Assembly (NCBI GenBank): GCA_902465495.1
Contig: CABQND010000003.1
Location: 3,424-67,423 of the forward strand
From: an uncultured Eubacteriales bacterium
GTDB lineage: Bacteria > Bacillota > Clostridia > Christensenellales > Borkfalkiaceae
Reading direction: 5' to 3'
Length of the DNA stretch: 64,000 nt
How positions within the stretch are numbered: the first letter of the stretch is position 1; each line of letters starts with the position of its first letter. Below, piece after piece: positions 1 to 8,786 of the stretch. The notes beneath the pieces are model-generated. The model was given only the letters and a program-made list of their open reading frames with translations, was not told the origin of the DNA and did no database searches. Made by a program: the position numbers and the translations under genes.

Positions 1-392
1 GCAATTGCCAAAAGTTCTTGTCCACTGGATATCTTTGACAAATGAATGTCTTGATAATCTTTTTGCCTATATATCTTAATGGAAGCAGTAGAGTCATCCT
101 CATCTTTAACTTTTTGATTTCCAGATTTTATAATTTTGTACCAATTATCCCTATGCTGTATCAGTTCTTGTTTAGAAAACTTGATTCCTTTAGGATGCTT
201 GGGATCATATTGCCCTACTTCTGCATGACAATCAAAGCATAGCGGAATGGCATTCTCAAATGTATCTTCGCCGCCATCCGCTTTGGCTTTAATATGATGT
301 ACTTCCATGTTGTTCCCACAAAATTTGTGACAGATACAACAATGTCGTCCACATGCTACCATGGCTTTTCTTTTGATCTCTTCGCTAAACAT
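1..392 (-). CDS. HNH endonuclease, 3' part beyond window edge
   Basis: About 130 codons are visible and the gene continues off the left edge, so the C-terminus is unknown. The start ATG at 392 has a GAGGG-type ribosome site just upstream and lies 8 bases after the methyltransferase stop. Residues 18-56 form an HNH/zinc module: Cys18-x2-Cys21, the HH pair at 32-33 followed by I-K-A-K, Asn48, and a Cys52-x2-Cys55-His56 end. This is the layout of small HNH nucleases of the McrA/Cas9-HNH fold, which cut DNA with a metal ion. Its place as the last visible gene of the methyltransferase operon suggests a restriction or other defence role; that is inference. A type III Res subunit might follow outside the window. 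Confidence 0.82.
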   Translation of the reverse strand, partial: MFSEEIKRKAMVACGRHCCICHKFCGNNMEVHHIKAKADGGEDTFENAIPLCFDCHAEVGQYDPKHPKGIKFSKQELIQHRDNWYKIIKSGNQKVKDEDDSTASIKIYRQKDYQDIHLSKISSGQELLAI

Positions 393-400
393 CTAACCCT

Positions 401-2353
401 CTAAATCACCCTTACGCGTTTACTAATATCGTCCGCATCTTCCGGTATATAGAGTTTGAATATCTCAAATACATTGATTTTGGCAGGGCTGTCGGCAAAG
501 CCGCTGTCACGGAAAACGGCGCGGAGAGGCTTACGTTCTGCGATTGCTCTGACAACGCTTTCGGGAATATTGGCATCGAAGCAGGCAATCAGGTCTCCGT
601 CGTTATAGGTATGTACGGTGCATCCCTCAATTTGCTCGGATTTATAAGACAACGAAAGCGGCAATCCCCAATCCAACAAGCAGCCAAACAGAAGGTCGAG
701 GTCGTCGCGGTCGTCTTTGATGTTCGAGACCATATCCAAGAGGGAACGCTGGTCATAGTCATCCGCCGCATAATACACTTCCTTCATGTTGCTGTCGTCC
801 AATTTCAGCACGCGAAAGCCGACGTCGAGATCTTTTGTGGTGAGCGAATTTTCAGCCTTAATTTTCTCTCCTGCGCGGCGGATACGCTCCTTACCGATTT
901 CACAGATATTTTTATAGCCGGCTTTATACGCTTCACTTTGTTCATCGCACGTTTCCGGCAATTGCACCATAATAAACTTGCGGTGTCCGCCGTCTTCGGC
1001 ATTGAGTTGAATAACGGCGTTAGCGGTAGTGGCTGAACCAGAAAAGAAGTCGAGAACTATATCATTTATATTTGTTCCGATATGAACAAGCAACTGTAAT
1101 AGTTTTATTGGCTTTGGATATGTGAATATGCGGTGTCCCAAAATATTATCTATTTCTCGAGTTCCATCAATAGTTGTATATTGGTCAATGACTGTTCTAT
1201 ATTTAATAGTACGCTCGATTGGTTGACCATCATTATCAACTCTTTCATATTCTTTTGAATATAGTTGCCAAATACCTTGTTTATTCTTTTTGAACTCTGA
1301 CAAGCCTAAAGCCACTGACCTGGCTAATCGTTCTTTTGACCATCTCCATTGCCAATCTCTTGGCGCGTTTCCGCCATTATGTCTTCTATTCCATTCCTCG
1401 AAGGAAACACCGCCAGGATAAATCATTGTACCATCAGGAGTTTCTACAGGATAATCTAAGTTAACTCTATATTCCAAAACGGAGTTATCTAATTTTGCAA
1501 GTGAGTATCCCCCTCTTTCAAAATAGTAATCATCTTTAAGTTTATATTTTTCCCCTTTATGGGATTGTCCATTCACTTTTAACTCAAAGATGTTTTTCGC
1601 AAAAACAACAATGTATTCATGCTCTGATACGATGTATTTATTATCATTTCCCCCTTGGGGCTTTGACTTCCAACAAAACTCTGCAACAAAGTTAGCCGAG
1701 CCAAAAACTTCATTGCAAAGATTACGAAGGCCCACCATCTCACAGTCATCAATACTAATAAAAACTATACCATCGTCTGAAAGCAAATTTCTCGCCAACA
1801 TCAACCGAGAATACATCATACTGCACCAGTTGGAGTGGAAACGACCGTTGGAGTCTGCATTTTTGAACAGACGATTTTCGTCCTCGTCATACATACCCAT
1901 CTGCTCGTTTTCCTCTTCCTGCGAGCGCATAAAGTCATCGGCATAGATAAAGTCGTTGCCCGTATTGTATGGCGGATCGATGTAGATCATCTTTACTTTT
2001 CCGAGATAACTCTCCTGTAACAGTTTGAGAACTTCCAGATTATCTCCCTCAATATACAGATTTTCAGTTGTATCCCAATTTTTGCTCTCTTCCGGGCAAG
2101 GGCGCAGCGTCTTGCGGATAGGCTTGTTTGCCTCCACAATAGAAGCCTTCTTTCCCACCCAAGTAAACTCATAGCACTCGTCGCCGTCCACCACGTCGGG
2201 CGAGAGCATTTGTTTAAGCATTTCAAAGTTAATGCCGCGCTTGATTTTCCCGTTTTCGTCCCGCATCTCCGTAACGCAATTCGGAAAAAGTTCTGCAATC
2301 TTGTCTATATTCTCCGCCGTCATATCCGGCGTTTCAAATTTCATTTTGTCCAT
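401..2353 (-). CDS. Type III-like (beta-class) adenine-specific DNA methyltransferase, Mod subunit
   Basis: 650 residues. Start chosen at 2353 because AGGAGG lies 9 bases upstream; an in-frame ATG at 2404 would overlap the preceding gene. The catalytic motif DPPYNTGND is at about residues 126-134 and the S-adenosylmethionine motif DFFSGSATT at about 435-443. Motif IV before motif I is the beta-class order seen in type III Mod subunits and makes N6-methyladenine. Residues about 225-420, between the motifs, form the target recognition region, and its DNA (roughly 1060-1740) is visibly AT-richer than both flanks. The gene follows the HEPN gene by 16 bases and precedes the HNH gene by 8. It should supply self-modification and sequence recognition for the system. 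Confidence 0.93.
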   Translation of the reverse strand: MDKMKFETPDMTAENIDKIAELFPNCVTEMRDENGKIKRGINFEMLKQMLSPDVVDGDECYEFTWVGKKASIVEANKPIRKTLRPCPEESKNWDTTENLYIEGDNLEVLKLLQESYLGKVKMIYIDPPYNTGNDFIYADDFMRSQEEENEQMGMYDEDENRLFKNADSNGRFHSNWCSMMYSRLMLARNLLSDDGIVFISIDDCEMVGLRNLCNEVFGSANFVAEFCWKSKPQGGNDNKYIVSEHEYIVVFAKNIFELKVNGQSHKGEKYKLKDDYYFERGGYSLAKLDNSVLEYRVNLDYPVETPDGTMIYPGGVSFEEWNRRHNGGNAPRDWQWRWSKERLARSVALGLSEFKKNKQGIWQLYSKEYERVDNDGQPIERTIKYRTVIDQYTTIDGTREIDNILGHRIFTYPKPIKLLQLLVHIGTNINDIVLDFFSGSATTANAVIQLNAEDGGHRKFIMVQLPETCDEQSEAYKAGYKNICEIGKERIRRAGEKIKAENSLTTKDLDVGFRVLKLDDSNMKEVYYAADDYDQRSLLDMVSNIKDDRDDLDLLFGCLLDWGLPLSLSYKSEQIEGCTVHTYNDGDLIACFDANIPESVVRAIAERKPLRAVFRDSGFADSPAKINVFEIFKLYIPEDADDISKRVRVI

Positions 2354-2369
2354 TATGCGTTGCCTCCTA

Positions 2370-3257
2370 TTACTTTGCATCTGAAGATTTTCTATAATCA
2401 CCAATTTGGTATATAGCGGCTTTTAATACCTGAAAACAGATTAAGGCAGTATGTTTGTCCGGTGAAAACTGAGAGGACATCTGCTGGTATGGATGGATAT
2501 AATTTCTAAAGTCTCTAACTGCATGGCTGAATTTCTTGACATCTTGTTTCAGAATCCCAATTTCGGCAGCAGCATCAATCATATTATTGAGTGTCCATTC
2601 TGGAAAGATTTTCACCTTCCCAGTATCTTTATCTTTTGGGGCAGATTGCGCTTGATTAAACTGGCGTGGAAAAGCAGAAGCTGTTCCCAACAGTATGCCT
2701 TCTAAAATGCTCCCAATTAAGAAGATGGACGCTAATGGCGCATCATGATTAACGCATGCTTCCGTTTCATGAAGGCGCTGCTTTATTATCTCGCTTATGC
2801 TTACGTCTAATTTTAGTGCATCAACATTGACATCAAAAGTCAATTTAAGAAAGTCGTCTTCTTTTATATCGGCAGGCGCTTTTTTTGGTTCTGCAACAAC
2901 AACTTTGTCCAGCCACTTAAAAGTAATTGTATCGTTTTCTCGGACAACTTGCCATTTATCAAATGCCAGATATTTATTGAAATCTGCAATCTTCTGATCT
3001 AATTCTTCAATGTTCTCAATATGATCCTCGACGGAAAATATCTTTTTAATACACTTATCAAGCTCAGGTGTTCCGTTAATCTCTTTAAGCTTATTATCAG
3101 TGTAAACCCACCGAGATGGAAAGCCTTGTCCATAATGGTCGTTGCTACCCAGACTATTGAAAAACTCAACCAACATCGGGCCCGACTTATAATATCCAGT
3201 ACCATTTCCGTTGATTATTTCCCTTAATTTTTGCAGCGTCCGTTCTTTTAGTTGCAT
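2370..3257 (-). CDS. AbiJ-like N-terminal domain plus HEPN-type RNase protein, abortive-infection candidate
   Basis: 295 residues, start preceded by GAGGT. The N-terminal 75 residues (GSNDHYGQGFPSRW at 37-50, then Y-T-D-N-K-L and NGTPELD) resemble the winged-helix-like N-terminal domains found in AbiJ-type abortive-infection proteins. The C-terminal part is helical and holds R248-x6-H255 (in VRDFRNYIHP), the R-x4-6-H motif of HEPN ribonucleases. HEPN proteins act in defence and toxin systems by cleaving RNA. It sits between the DUF4391 gene (16 bases away) and the methyltransferase (16 bases). Family resemblance is from memory; the trigger and target are unknown. It could instead be a non-toxic HEPN accessory protein. 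Confidence 0.72.
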   Translation of the reverse strand: MQLKERTLQKLREIINGNGTGYYKSGPMLVEFFNSLGSNDHYGQGFPSRWVYTDNKLKEINGTPELDKCIKKIFSVEDHIENIEELDQKIADFNKYLAFDKWQVVRENDTITFKWLDKVVVAEPKKAPADIKEDDFLKLTFDVNVDALKLDVSISEIIKQRLHETEACVNHDAPLASIFLIGSILEGILLGTASAFPRQFNQAQSAPKDKDTGKVKIFPEWTLNNMIDAAAEIGILKQDVKKFSHAVRDFRNYIHPYQQMSSQFSPDKHTALICFQVLKAAIYQIGDYRKSSDAK

Positions 3258-3273
3258 TCAATCTCTACCTCTG

Positions 3274-3921
3274 TCAATCGTTTAGTTGTTTCTTTAGCAG
3301 CTTTAACTCCGTATTCATTTCCATCCGCCGGTTGAGTTGTTTTTCTTTGCGAATTTTATTTTCCAACGCGGCGATTTGCTTTTCAAGCCGACGCCTCTCT
3401 TCATCACGCTCGACAGAATCTTTCAGGCTTTCATTAGAATTTGTTTGCAATATCTCGCCAGCAATCTGCCTTACAAGATTTTCATAAACGGCGTCCATGT
3501 TCAGTCCGTCAATGCTGAACCGCAACTCATTTTCAGGAATCCATTCGGTGTGATAATAGCGATTGATCTTAAAGGCGTTGTTGCCAGAAGCAGCCGCTTC
3601 CTTATAACCGATCCAAGCCTGCGCTTTTCCGTCACAGGTTAAAATAAAGAGAATGTGATATGGTATCTCTTTGTCTATCTGTCGCAAGACGGTTTCTTCG
3701 AGGATTGGTTCCGTCAGGCGCACCTCAAAGACTTCAATTTCGGTTACGCTCTCTCCCGATGCAATATTCAGTGTGGATACAGCCAGTTTATTGCGCCAAT
3801 AGACAATCTTGATCTGTTCAACAAATACCCGACGCAACGAAGAAGAAACCTCTATATTTTCATAAAACTTTTGCTTCGGTATGCGTTTGTTAAACTCTGT
3901 CGAGTCAGGGAAACCGAACAT
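3274..3921 (-). CDS. DUF4391 domain protein of restriction/helicase cassettes
   Basis: 215 residues with a good site (AAGGAGAG) before the ATG at 3921, 12 bases after the helicase stop. Residues 1-160 match my memory of DUF4391: an N-terminal P-K-Q-K-F-Y-E-N segment, a charged 'V-E-Q-I-K-I-V-Y-W' strand, and an 'I-P-Y-H-I-L-F-I-L' core strand. The last 45 residues are a charged coiled coil (many E, R, K and Q, spaced with L) and may mediate contact with the helicase or Mod. Such proteins accompany SNF2 helicases and type III-like methyltransferases, but their biochemical role is not established. No catalytic residues are evident. Confidence 0.75.
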   Translation of the reverse strand: MFGFPDSTEFNKRIPKQKFYENIEVSSSLRRVFVEQIKIVYWRNKLAVSTLNIASGESVTEIEVFEVRLTEPILEETVLRQIDKEIPYHILFILTCDGKAQAWIGYKEAAASGNNAFKINRYYHTEWIPENELRFSIDGLNMDAVYENLVRQIAGEILQTNSNESLKDSVERDEERRRLEKQIAALENKIRKEKQLNRRMEMNTELKLLKKQLND

Positions 3922-3933
3922 GGCAAACTCTCC

Positions 3934-6900
3934 TTACTTTACAACCAAAAAGCAAATCAGTTCGAAGTCATCCAGCCCGGATACCGCAGAAAGCAAAGCT
4001 GTTGTTCCGCCGCTCTTAAACAGGCTGTCAATGTCGCTCTCTTCCTTCACGTCAATAATGGAGTTGATTGCCTCGCTCAAAAGTTCCGATATTTCTCCCA
4101 TATTCCGCCCGTCATCTGTTTCTTCGTTGAATTTTCTGTAAAGCTCCGTGACAGGCTCACTCTTGCCGCGGCAAAGAAGTCTCATAGTATCAAGCAACTT
4201 TTTCGGATTGAGATAATCGCAAATGATCTCCCCTTCTTCGCTGATATAGACCATATAGAAAGGATGGATGCGGTTGCGGTTATCAATGTTCACGCTGTTG
4301 TTGATGTTTCGCAGCACGAAAATAACCCCTGCCGGGGATTCTTCCGTATGCCCGACAACGGCATTCAATCCTTTCGGAGCCGTTTCTATATCCTCATGGT
4401 GCTTCATGTATTCCAGCAAATCGAGACGAAATTCATTCAGCCCCAAATCCATTATGGAGATGCCGCTAGTCATATCCTCTACATCCACAACTTCCTCTTG
4501 CAAACGTTTTAACTGCGCTCTGCGATATTCGAGGTCGCCTTTTTCCTCGGCATTGATAAGGTCATCGTCGCCTGTTGAGGTCATAACTGAAATTTTCATG
4601 CGGGTTTCCACACGGCTTTTCAAATTGATGTACTCATCCAAATCCATATCCGGCCAAAAATTCACGAGCTGGATATATTCATTTTTACTGCCGATACGGT
4701 CAATACGCCCAAACCGCTGAATAATCCGCACAGGATTCCAGTGAATGTCATAGTTCACAAGATAATCGCAGTCCTGCAAGTTTTGACCTTCGGAAATACA
4801 GTCCGTGGCGATAAGAATATCAAGCTCATCCTTGCTTTCCGGAAGCAAGACGGATTTTCCCTTCGAGATAGGAGAAAAGCAGGTCAGCACTGTATTCAAA
4901 TCGGCGCGCAGTTTCGGTACAGTCGTTTTACCGTCTATCGTACCCGTAATCTCCGCTGTTTCAAGCCCGAATTTTTCTTTTGCGTACTTACTTACATTCG
5001 CATACAGATAGTCGGCGGTATCCGAAAAAGCGGTAAAGATGATGATTTTTCGATTGCCGGGATTGATCGGATTTGCAATCTTGTTTTTTATCAACTCGAA
5101 CAGCGTTTGCAGCTTAGTATCATGTTCCGGAGTAATATCGGCAATCATGAGGGAGAGCAGTTCCAAATTTTCCGCGTCCGTTTCCAGATCTTTTTTCCAC
5201 GATAAGTAATCCATGTCGGCAAGGTCTATTTTAACTTTTTTGCCAACGGAAAAATAATCTGTATTCTGATCATCGAAATCAAAATCTTCGCTGTCGGAAA
5301 GTTCCGTCAAATCAAGAATACATCCGCCGGACTGATAGTTATTGATTGTTTTAACAGTATCTTCAATCAATTTTTTGATACGGTCAACCGTCAAACGAAA
5401 GGAATAAACAGAACTTTCCAAGCGCTTGAGTAGGTTAATGCTCATCAGCCGACGGATGCCTTCTTCTCGGCCTTGTTGGGTTAATCCTGTACCCTTATGG
5501 TGCGTCATGTCGATATATTTGGCAAGCCTCGACGGCATAATGTAGTTCGAAGGCGTATAAATCGACAGGTTCAAAGATATGAGTAACGTGTAAATATCGT
5601 TATAGTTAATCGCATCGTTTAAGTCGGTTAAACACGGTCGCAGAGAAATAGGCGAAAGCCGCTCCGGAAACTTACCGATGCCGGTGGTATTATAGTATTT
5701 TTCAATATGTTTTCTGGAACGGGCTATCGTTACACTGTCCAGAAGTTCAAAAAAATCAAAATCGAGCGTCCGCAACAGCGCATCCGTCGTGCGCGTTTCG
5801 GCAGGCAGTTTGCACCACGCATTGTATGCTGTCTGCGCCTGACGGAAGATTTCGTCAATACTTTTCGTTGTTGCAAGTTTTTCGTTGATCTGCTTTGGAT
5901 CGCCCTCATAGGCAAGAGCGAGCTGATTTTTCAAGTCGATAAACTTGTTGTTGACCGGCGTTGCAGAGAGCATCAGGACTTTTGTTCGCACCCCCGCTCT
6001 GATAACTCTGTTCATAAGTTTCAGATAACGGTTTTCCTTTGCGTCCTCCCCCGAAACTTCGCCGCCGTTGCGAAAGTTATGGCTTTCATCAATCACAACA
6101 AGGTCGTAATTCCCCCAGTTCAGGCGGTCGAGATCGATACCGTTCGACTGCCCATGCTCGCGTGATAAGTCAGTATGAAACAGAACATCGTAACGAAGCC
6201 GATCTTCGGCAATCGGGTTATTGATGTAGTTGCCCTTATATGTGTTCCAGTTTTCGGACAGCTTTTTCGGGCAAAGCACTAATACCGATTTATTGCGGTT
6301 TTCGTAATACTTGATAACGGCAAGCGCGGTGAAAGTTTTGCCTAAGCCAACGCTGTCCGCCAAAATACAGCCGTTAAATTTTTCTAATTTACTGATAATG
6401 GCAAGTACGGCATCCCGCTGGAAATTGTATAACAGCCCCCAAATTTTACTTTCCTTAAATCCGGTTGCTTCATTGGGTAACTCGTCTTCCGAAACGTCAT
6501 CCAAAAATTCATGAAAGACATTGTAGAGCGCAAAGAAATAAATGTATTCCGGCGCATTTTCACGATAGGCTGCGGTGATATTCTCAATTACGACATCCGT
6601 GACCTCTTGAAACTTCTTCTTATCATTCCAGATCTGTTCAAAAAGTTTGATAAAGTATTGTGCGTTCTCATAACTTTCTGTTTTCTGTACCGGATAATAG
6701 GCATTATTCCCGCGTTCACAACCGAGATCAACCGTCGTAAAACCATTGATGGGCATATAAGTACTTTCATCAACCGTAAGAAAGCCCATCATTTGCTCCT
6801 GCGTGATATTCGATTTGAAAACTACCTTTCTCCGAATCCAATCAGCGCATTCTTTGGCGATTGCTTTCTGCGTCAACTCATTGCGCAACTTCACTTCAAA

Positions 6901-7158
6901 TTCTGTACCATAAAGACTGCGCTCTCTGGATATACGGGGAATGTAGAATTCGCGCTGGGCTTTTGATGCTTTTTCCGTTATGAAAGTCGGAGAGGTAAAG
7001 ATAAAGCGCAATTCGTCTATCTGTTCAAGCTGCTTTTTTAGCCCTTGATAAGCATAGATCGAAAAGCAAGCCGCAGCAATGGAGAGCTTGCTTCCTTTAT
7101 GAATACCAGCCTGCAAATCCTGCTTAACGGTCTTGTTGATGTTGTCAATAATCTCCAT
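3934..7158 (-). CDS. SNF2-family helicase with PLD-like N-terminal region, defence-associated
   Basis: 1074 residues; ATG at 7158 with GAGGTGAGGA directly upstream, and the first gene of the cassette. Residues 1-180 resemble the PLD-like domain often fused to these helicases, but I see no HxK motif, so nuclease activity is doubtful. The helicase core has Walker A GLGKT at 271-275, DESH (motif II) at 357-360, SATP (motif III) at 398-401 and motif VI QRFGRIDRIGS at 814-824. These define a complete SF2 ATPase that translocates on duplex DNA. An acidic linker (SEDFDFDD) lies near 623-630. In context it is probably the motor of a type III-like restriction or DISARM-like system; which one depends on genes left of the window. 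Confidence 0.88.
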   Translation of the reverse strand: MEIIDNINKTVKQDLQAGIHKGSKLSIAAACFSIYAYQGLKKQLEQIDELRFIFTSPTFITEKASKAQREFYIPRISRERSLYGTEFEVKLRNELTQKAIAKECADWIRRKVVFKSNITQEQMMGFLTVDESTYMPINGFTTVDLGCERGNNAYYPVQKTESYENAQYFIKLFEQIWNDKKKFQEVTDVVIENITAAYRENAPEYIYFFALYNVFHEFLDDVSEDELPNEATGFKESKIWGLLYNFQRDAVLAIISKLEKFNGCILADSVGLGKTFTALAVIKYYENRNKSVLVLCPKKLSENWNTYKGNYINNPIAEDRLRYDVLFHTDLSREHGQSNGIDLDRLNWGNYDLVVIDESHNFRNGGEVSGEDAKENRYLKLMNRVIRAGVRTKVLMLSATPVNNKFIDLKNQLALAYEGDPKQINEKLATTKSIDEIFRQAQTAYNAWCKLPAETRTTDALLRTLDFDFFELLDSVTIARSRKHIEKYYNTTGIGKFPERLSPISLRPCLTDLNDAINYNDIYTLLISLNLSIYTPSNYIMPSRLAKYIDMTHHKGTGLTQQGREEGIRRLMSINLLKRLESSVYSFRLTVDRIKKLIEDTVKTINNYQSGGCILDLTELSDSEDFDFDDQNTDYFSVGKKVKIDLADMDYLSWKKDLETDAENLELLSLMIADITPEHDTKLQTLFELIKNKIANPINPGNRKIIIFTAFSDTADYLYANVSKYAKEKFGLETAEITGTIDGKTTVPKLRADLNTVLTCFSPISKGKSVLLPESKDELDILIATDCISEGQNLQDCDYLVNYDIHWNPVRIIQRFGRIDRIGSKNEYIQLVNFWPDMDLDEYINLKSRVETRMKISVMTSTGDDDLINAEEKGDLEYRRAQLKRLQEEVVDVEDMTSGISIMDLGLNEFRLDLLEYMKHHEDIETAPKGLNAVVGHTEESPAGVIFVLRNINNSVNIDNRNRIHPFYMVYISEEGEIICDYLNPKKLLDTMRLLCRGKSEPVTELYRKFNEETDDGRNMGEISELLSEAINSIIDVKEESDIDSLFKSGGTTALLSAVSGLDDFELICFLVVK

Positions 7159-7410
7159 TCCTCACCTCATCAGTAAAATGCCATCTTAATCGTTTTCCAC
7201 GAATAGCGAAAGTTTAAGATAGTTCATCCATAACGGCGTTTTAATTCATGAACAAGCACGATGCCAAAGTGTTCATAAATTTTTCTAATCGGTGAACAAG
7301 TAAAATAGAATTAGTCATCAATTCAATTAACAATGAACAAATACAGACCTATTTATGATGGGATACAACTAAAATCTTGCTTTTGAGCGTAAATTTTGCT
7401 ATAATAAGTA
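7159..7410. promoter_or_regulatory. AT-rich upstream region of the helicase cassette with repeated TGAAC/GTTCA words
   Basis: No gene is seen here. The words TGAACAAG (7249-7256 and 7293-7300) and TGAACAA (7334-7340) recur about 42 bases apart, and GTTCAT occurs at 7222-7227 and 7271-7276. The arrangement could be operator or promoter DNA for the minus-strand cassette. I could not place a convincing -10/-35 pair, so this is a low-confidence regulatory call. Confidence 0.3.
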
Positions 7411-7454
7411 AAGGGAAAGTACACCGATTAGAAAAATCGATGTACTTTCCCTTT
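7411..7454. terminator. Hairpin terminator between integrase end and cassette upstream region
   Basis: Arms AAGGGAAAGTACA and its complement at 7441-7454 enclose a smaller inner stem (CGATT/AATCG). The T-run after the right arm and the A-run before the left arm would let it terminate in both directions; its likely job is to stop the integrase transcript. Confidence 0.8.
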
Positions 7455-7459
7455 TGAAT

Positions 7460-8398
7460 TTATAATAGCTTTCCGAGGCGGTTCATCATACCAGCTTTAT
7501 GCTCCATAAGGGAGTGTGCATAGCGGTTGAGCGTGACTGTCGGATTTTTATGCCCAAGAATTTCGGAAAGCGTCTTTACATCCATGCCGCATTCAATAGC
7601 ACGGGTAGCGAACGTATGTCGCAGGGAATGAAATCCCTTGTGCGGAATTTTCAGCTTTTTTAAGAGCAACTCAAAACTTCGTTGGTAAGAACGAACTGAC
7701 ACAGGTTTCCCTTTTGCTGATACCACGAAGGGATCGTCGCTCTTTTTCTTTATGTTTTTCATTATAGGAAGCAGTTGTTTTGGCAGCGGTATCATACGGC
7801 GGGAAGAGATCGTTTTCGGTGCGTCTATAATAAGACCATCTTTACTGTCATGGCATGATTTAGAAACAGTCAAGATGCCTTTCGTTAAGTCTATATCGCT
7901 CCATTGCAGGGCAATAAGTTCTCCGATACGCAGTCCACTGTAAAGACAAAGCAGTATGCCATATAGTTTATCTTTCTTCCCGTTCATAACTGCTTTTTCT
8001 ATTTGCTTTTGTTCGGCAATGGTAAAGCACTCCACTGACTTTTCTTGGAGTTTTGGGCGTTTGAGTTTGTCTGCCGTATATTCCTTCGTTAGGCCTAAAA
8101 GGTGGGCTGTACGGAGTGAACTCTGAATAACCGAGATAACAGCATTAACACTGTTTGCGGATAATCCTTTGCCTGTCTTTTTATTACCGCTCTGTAAAAG
8201 CTCTGTAATGAACCGTTGAAGGACGAGCGGAGAAAGTTCGTTCAACTCCATACTGCCGATTTTGTCTTTAATATGCTGCTCCACAATGAGTTTATACCGT
8301 TCATAAGTCCTCATTTTGACAGACGGGCGGATATAATTTTCCAGCCACTGCGTTAGCCAATCTATGTATTTTATATTCGTTTGCTGTGTAATCATCAA
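7460..8398 (-). CDS. Tyrosine recombinase/integrase
   Basis: 312 residues. An N-terminal SAM-like DNA-binding domain (residues about 10-95) precedes the catalytic domain. The active-site set is visible: Arg in GLRIGELIALQW, HSLRH (His-x-x-Arg), His in LGHKNP and the nucleophile Tyr in the N-R-Y-A-H stretch. This is the layout of phage and conjugative-element integrases that join attachment sites. The gene lies next to the defence cassette, with which it probably forms a mobile island. No excisionase is obvious, though a 15-codon peptide lies 240 bases upstream. Two start codons are adjacent (8398 and 8395); the ribosome site is weak. Confidence 0.9.
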   Translation of the reverse strand: MMITQQTNIKYIDWLTQWLENYIRPSVKMRTYERYKLIVEQHIKDKIGSMELNELSPLVLQRFITELLQSGNKKTGKGLSANSVNAVISVIQSSLRTAHLLGLTKEYTADKLKRPKLQEKSVECFTIAEQKQIEKAVMNGKKDKLYGILLCLYSGLRIGELIALQWSDIDLTKGILTVSKSCHDSKDGLIIDAPKTISSRRMIPLPKQLLPIMKNIKKKSDDPFVVSAKGKPVSVRSYQRSFELLLKKLKIPHKGFHSLRHTFATRAIECGMDVKTLSEILGHKNPTVTLNRYAHSLMEHKAGMMNRLGKLL

Positions 8399-8560
8399 TC
8401 TTTCTAACCTCTAATCATATTTTTTGTATCATTTATTTTACAATCTTTTTGACATAAAGAAAATCGCCGAGATATATCTCGACAATCTTCACATTTTTAT
8501 TTATTTTTACTTAAAACTTATAAGATTTTATAGTTAACGTATTTAACACTAATATCTATA

Positions 8561-8590
8561 TAAAAACAGACCGCCTGCTGGCGATCTGTT
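8561..8590 (-). terminator. Rho-independent terminator of the small upstream transcript
   Basis: Nine-base arms CAGACCGCC / GGCGATCTG (one mismatch) with loop TGCT, extended by AA/TT. Read on the minus strand it ends in a U-run, so it closes the transcript that starts near 8728. Confidence 0.7.
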
Positions 8591-8635
8591 AAACGAATTT
8601 GCTGTTATTTACCTATTTATTATAATTCCCCAAGG

Positions 8636-8683
8636 CTATTTACCTTGTGCTAAACTGTTTATGATATTAGATGAGTCTTTCAT
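8636..8683 (-). CDS. Putative 15-residue peptide MKDSSNIINSLAQGK
   Basis: An ATG at 8683 with a perfect CGGAGG site 8 bases upstream opens 15 codons and ends in TAG. It lies between a well-formed promoter (-35 TTGAAA, 17-base spacer, -10 TAGAAT) and a terminator, so the whole unit could be a roughly 165-base transcript. I do not recognise the peptide. It may be a leader peptide, a small regulator of the nearby integrase, or just the residue of a longer gene. Spacing and signal quality make translation plausible; function is unknown. Confidence 0.4.
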   Translation of the reverse strand: MKDSSNIINSLAQGK

Positions 8684-8772
8684 TTTAATATCCTCCGATT
8701 GTGTTTCCTTTTTCTGACTGGCAGGTCAGCTCTTATTCTACACAATCGGAGTCTTTTTTTCAAGACTCATCG
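8671..8772. repeat. Nested imperfect inverted repeat, ~100 bp
   Basis: Outer arms GATGAGTCTT and AAGACTCATC near the two ends, plus perfect 12-base inner arms CTCCGATTGTGT (8693-8704) and ACACAATCGGAG (8740-8751). A short stem (CTGAC/GTCAG) sits at the centre near 8714-8729. One inner arm lies in the promoter spacer and the other covers the ribosome site of the small peptide, which fits an operator pair or the ends of a small mobile element. Confidence 0.6.
8735..8763 (-). promoter_or_regulatory. Sigma-A-type promoter of the small transcript
   Basis: -35 TTGAAA (8763-8758), 17-base spacer, -10 TAGAAT (8740-8735). Start of transcription expected near 8728. Confidence 0.6.
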
Positions 8773-8786
8773 GTAAACCTCTTTTC

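Noticed and set aside
3934..4500. Plus-strand frames opposite the helicase and neighbouring cassette genes
   Set aside because: They are shadows of the minus-strand genes and have no start signals or recognisable domains.
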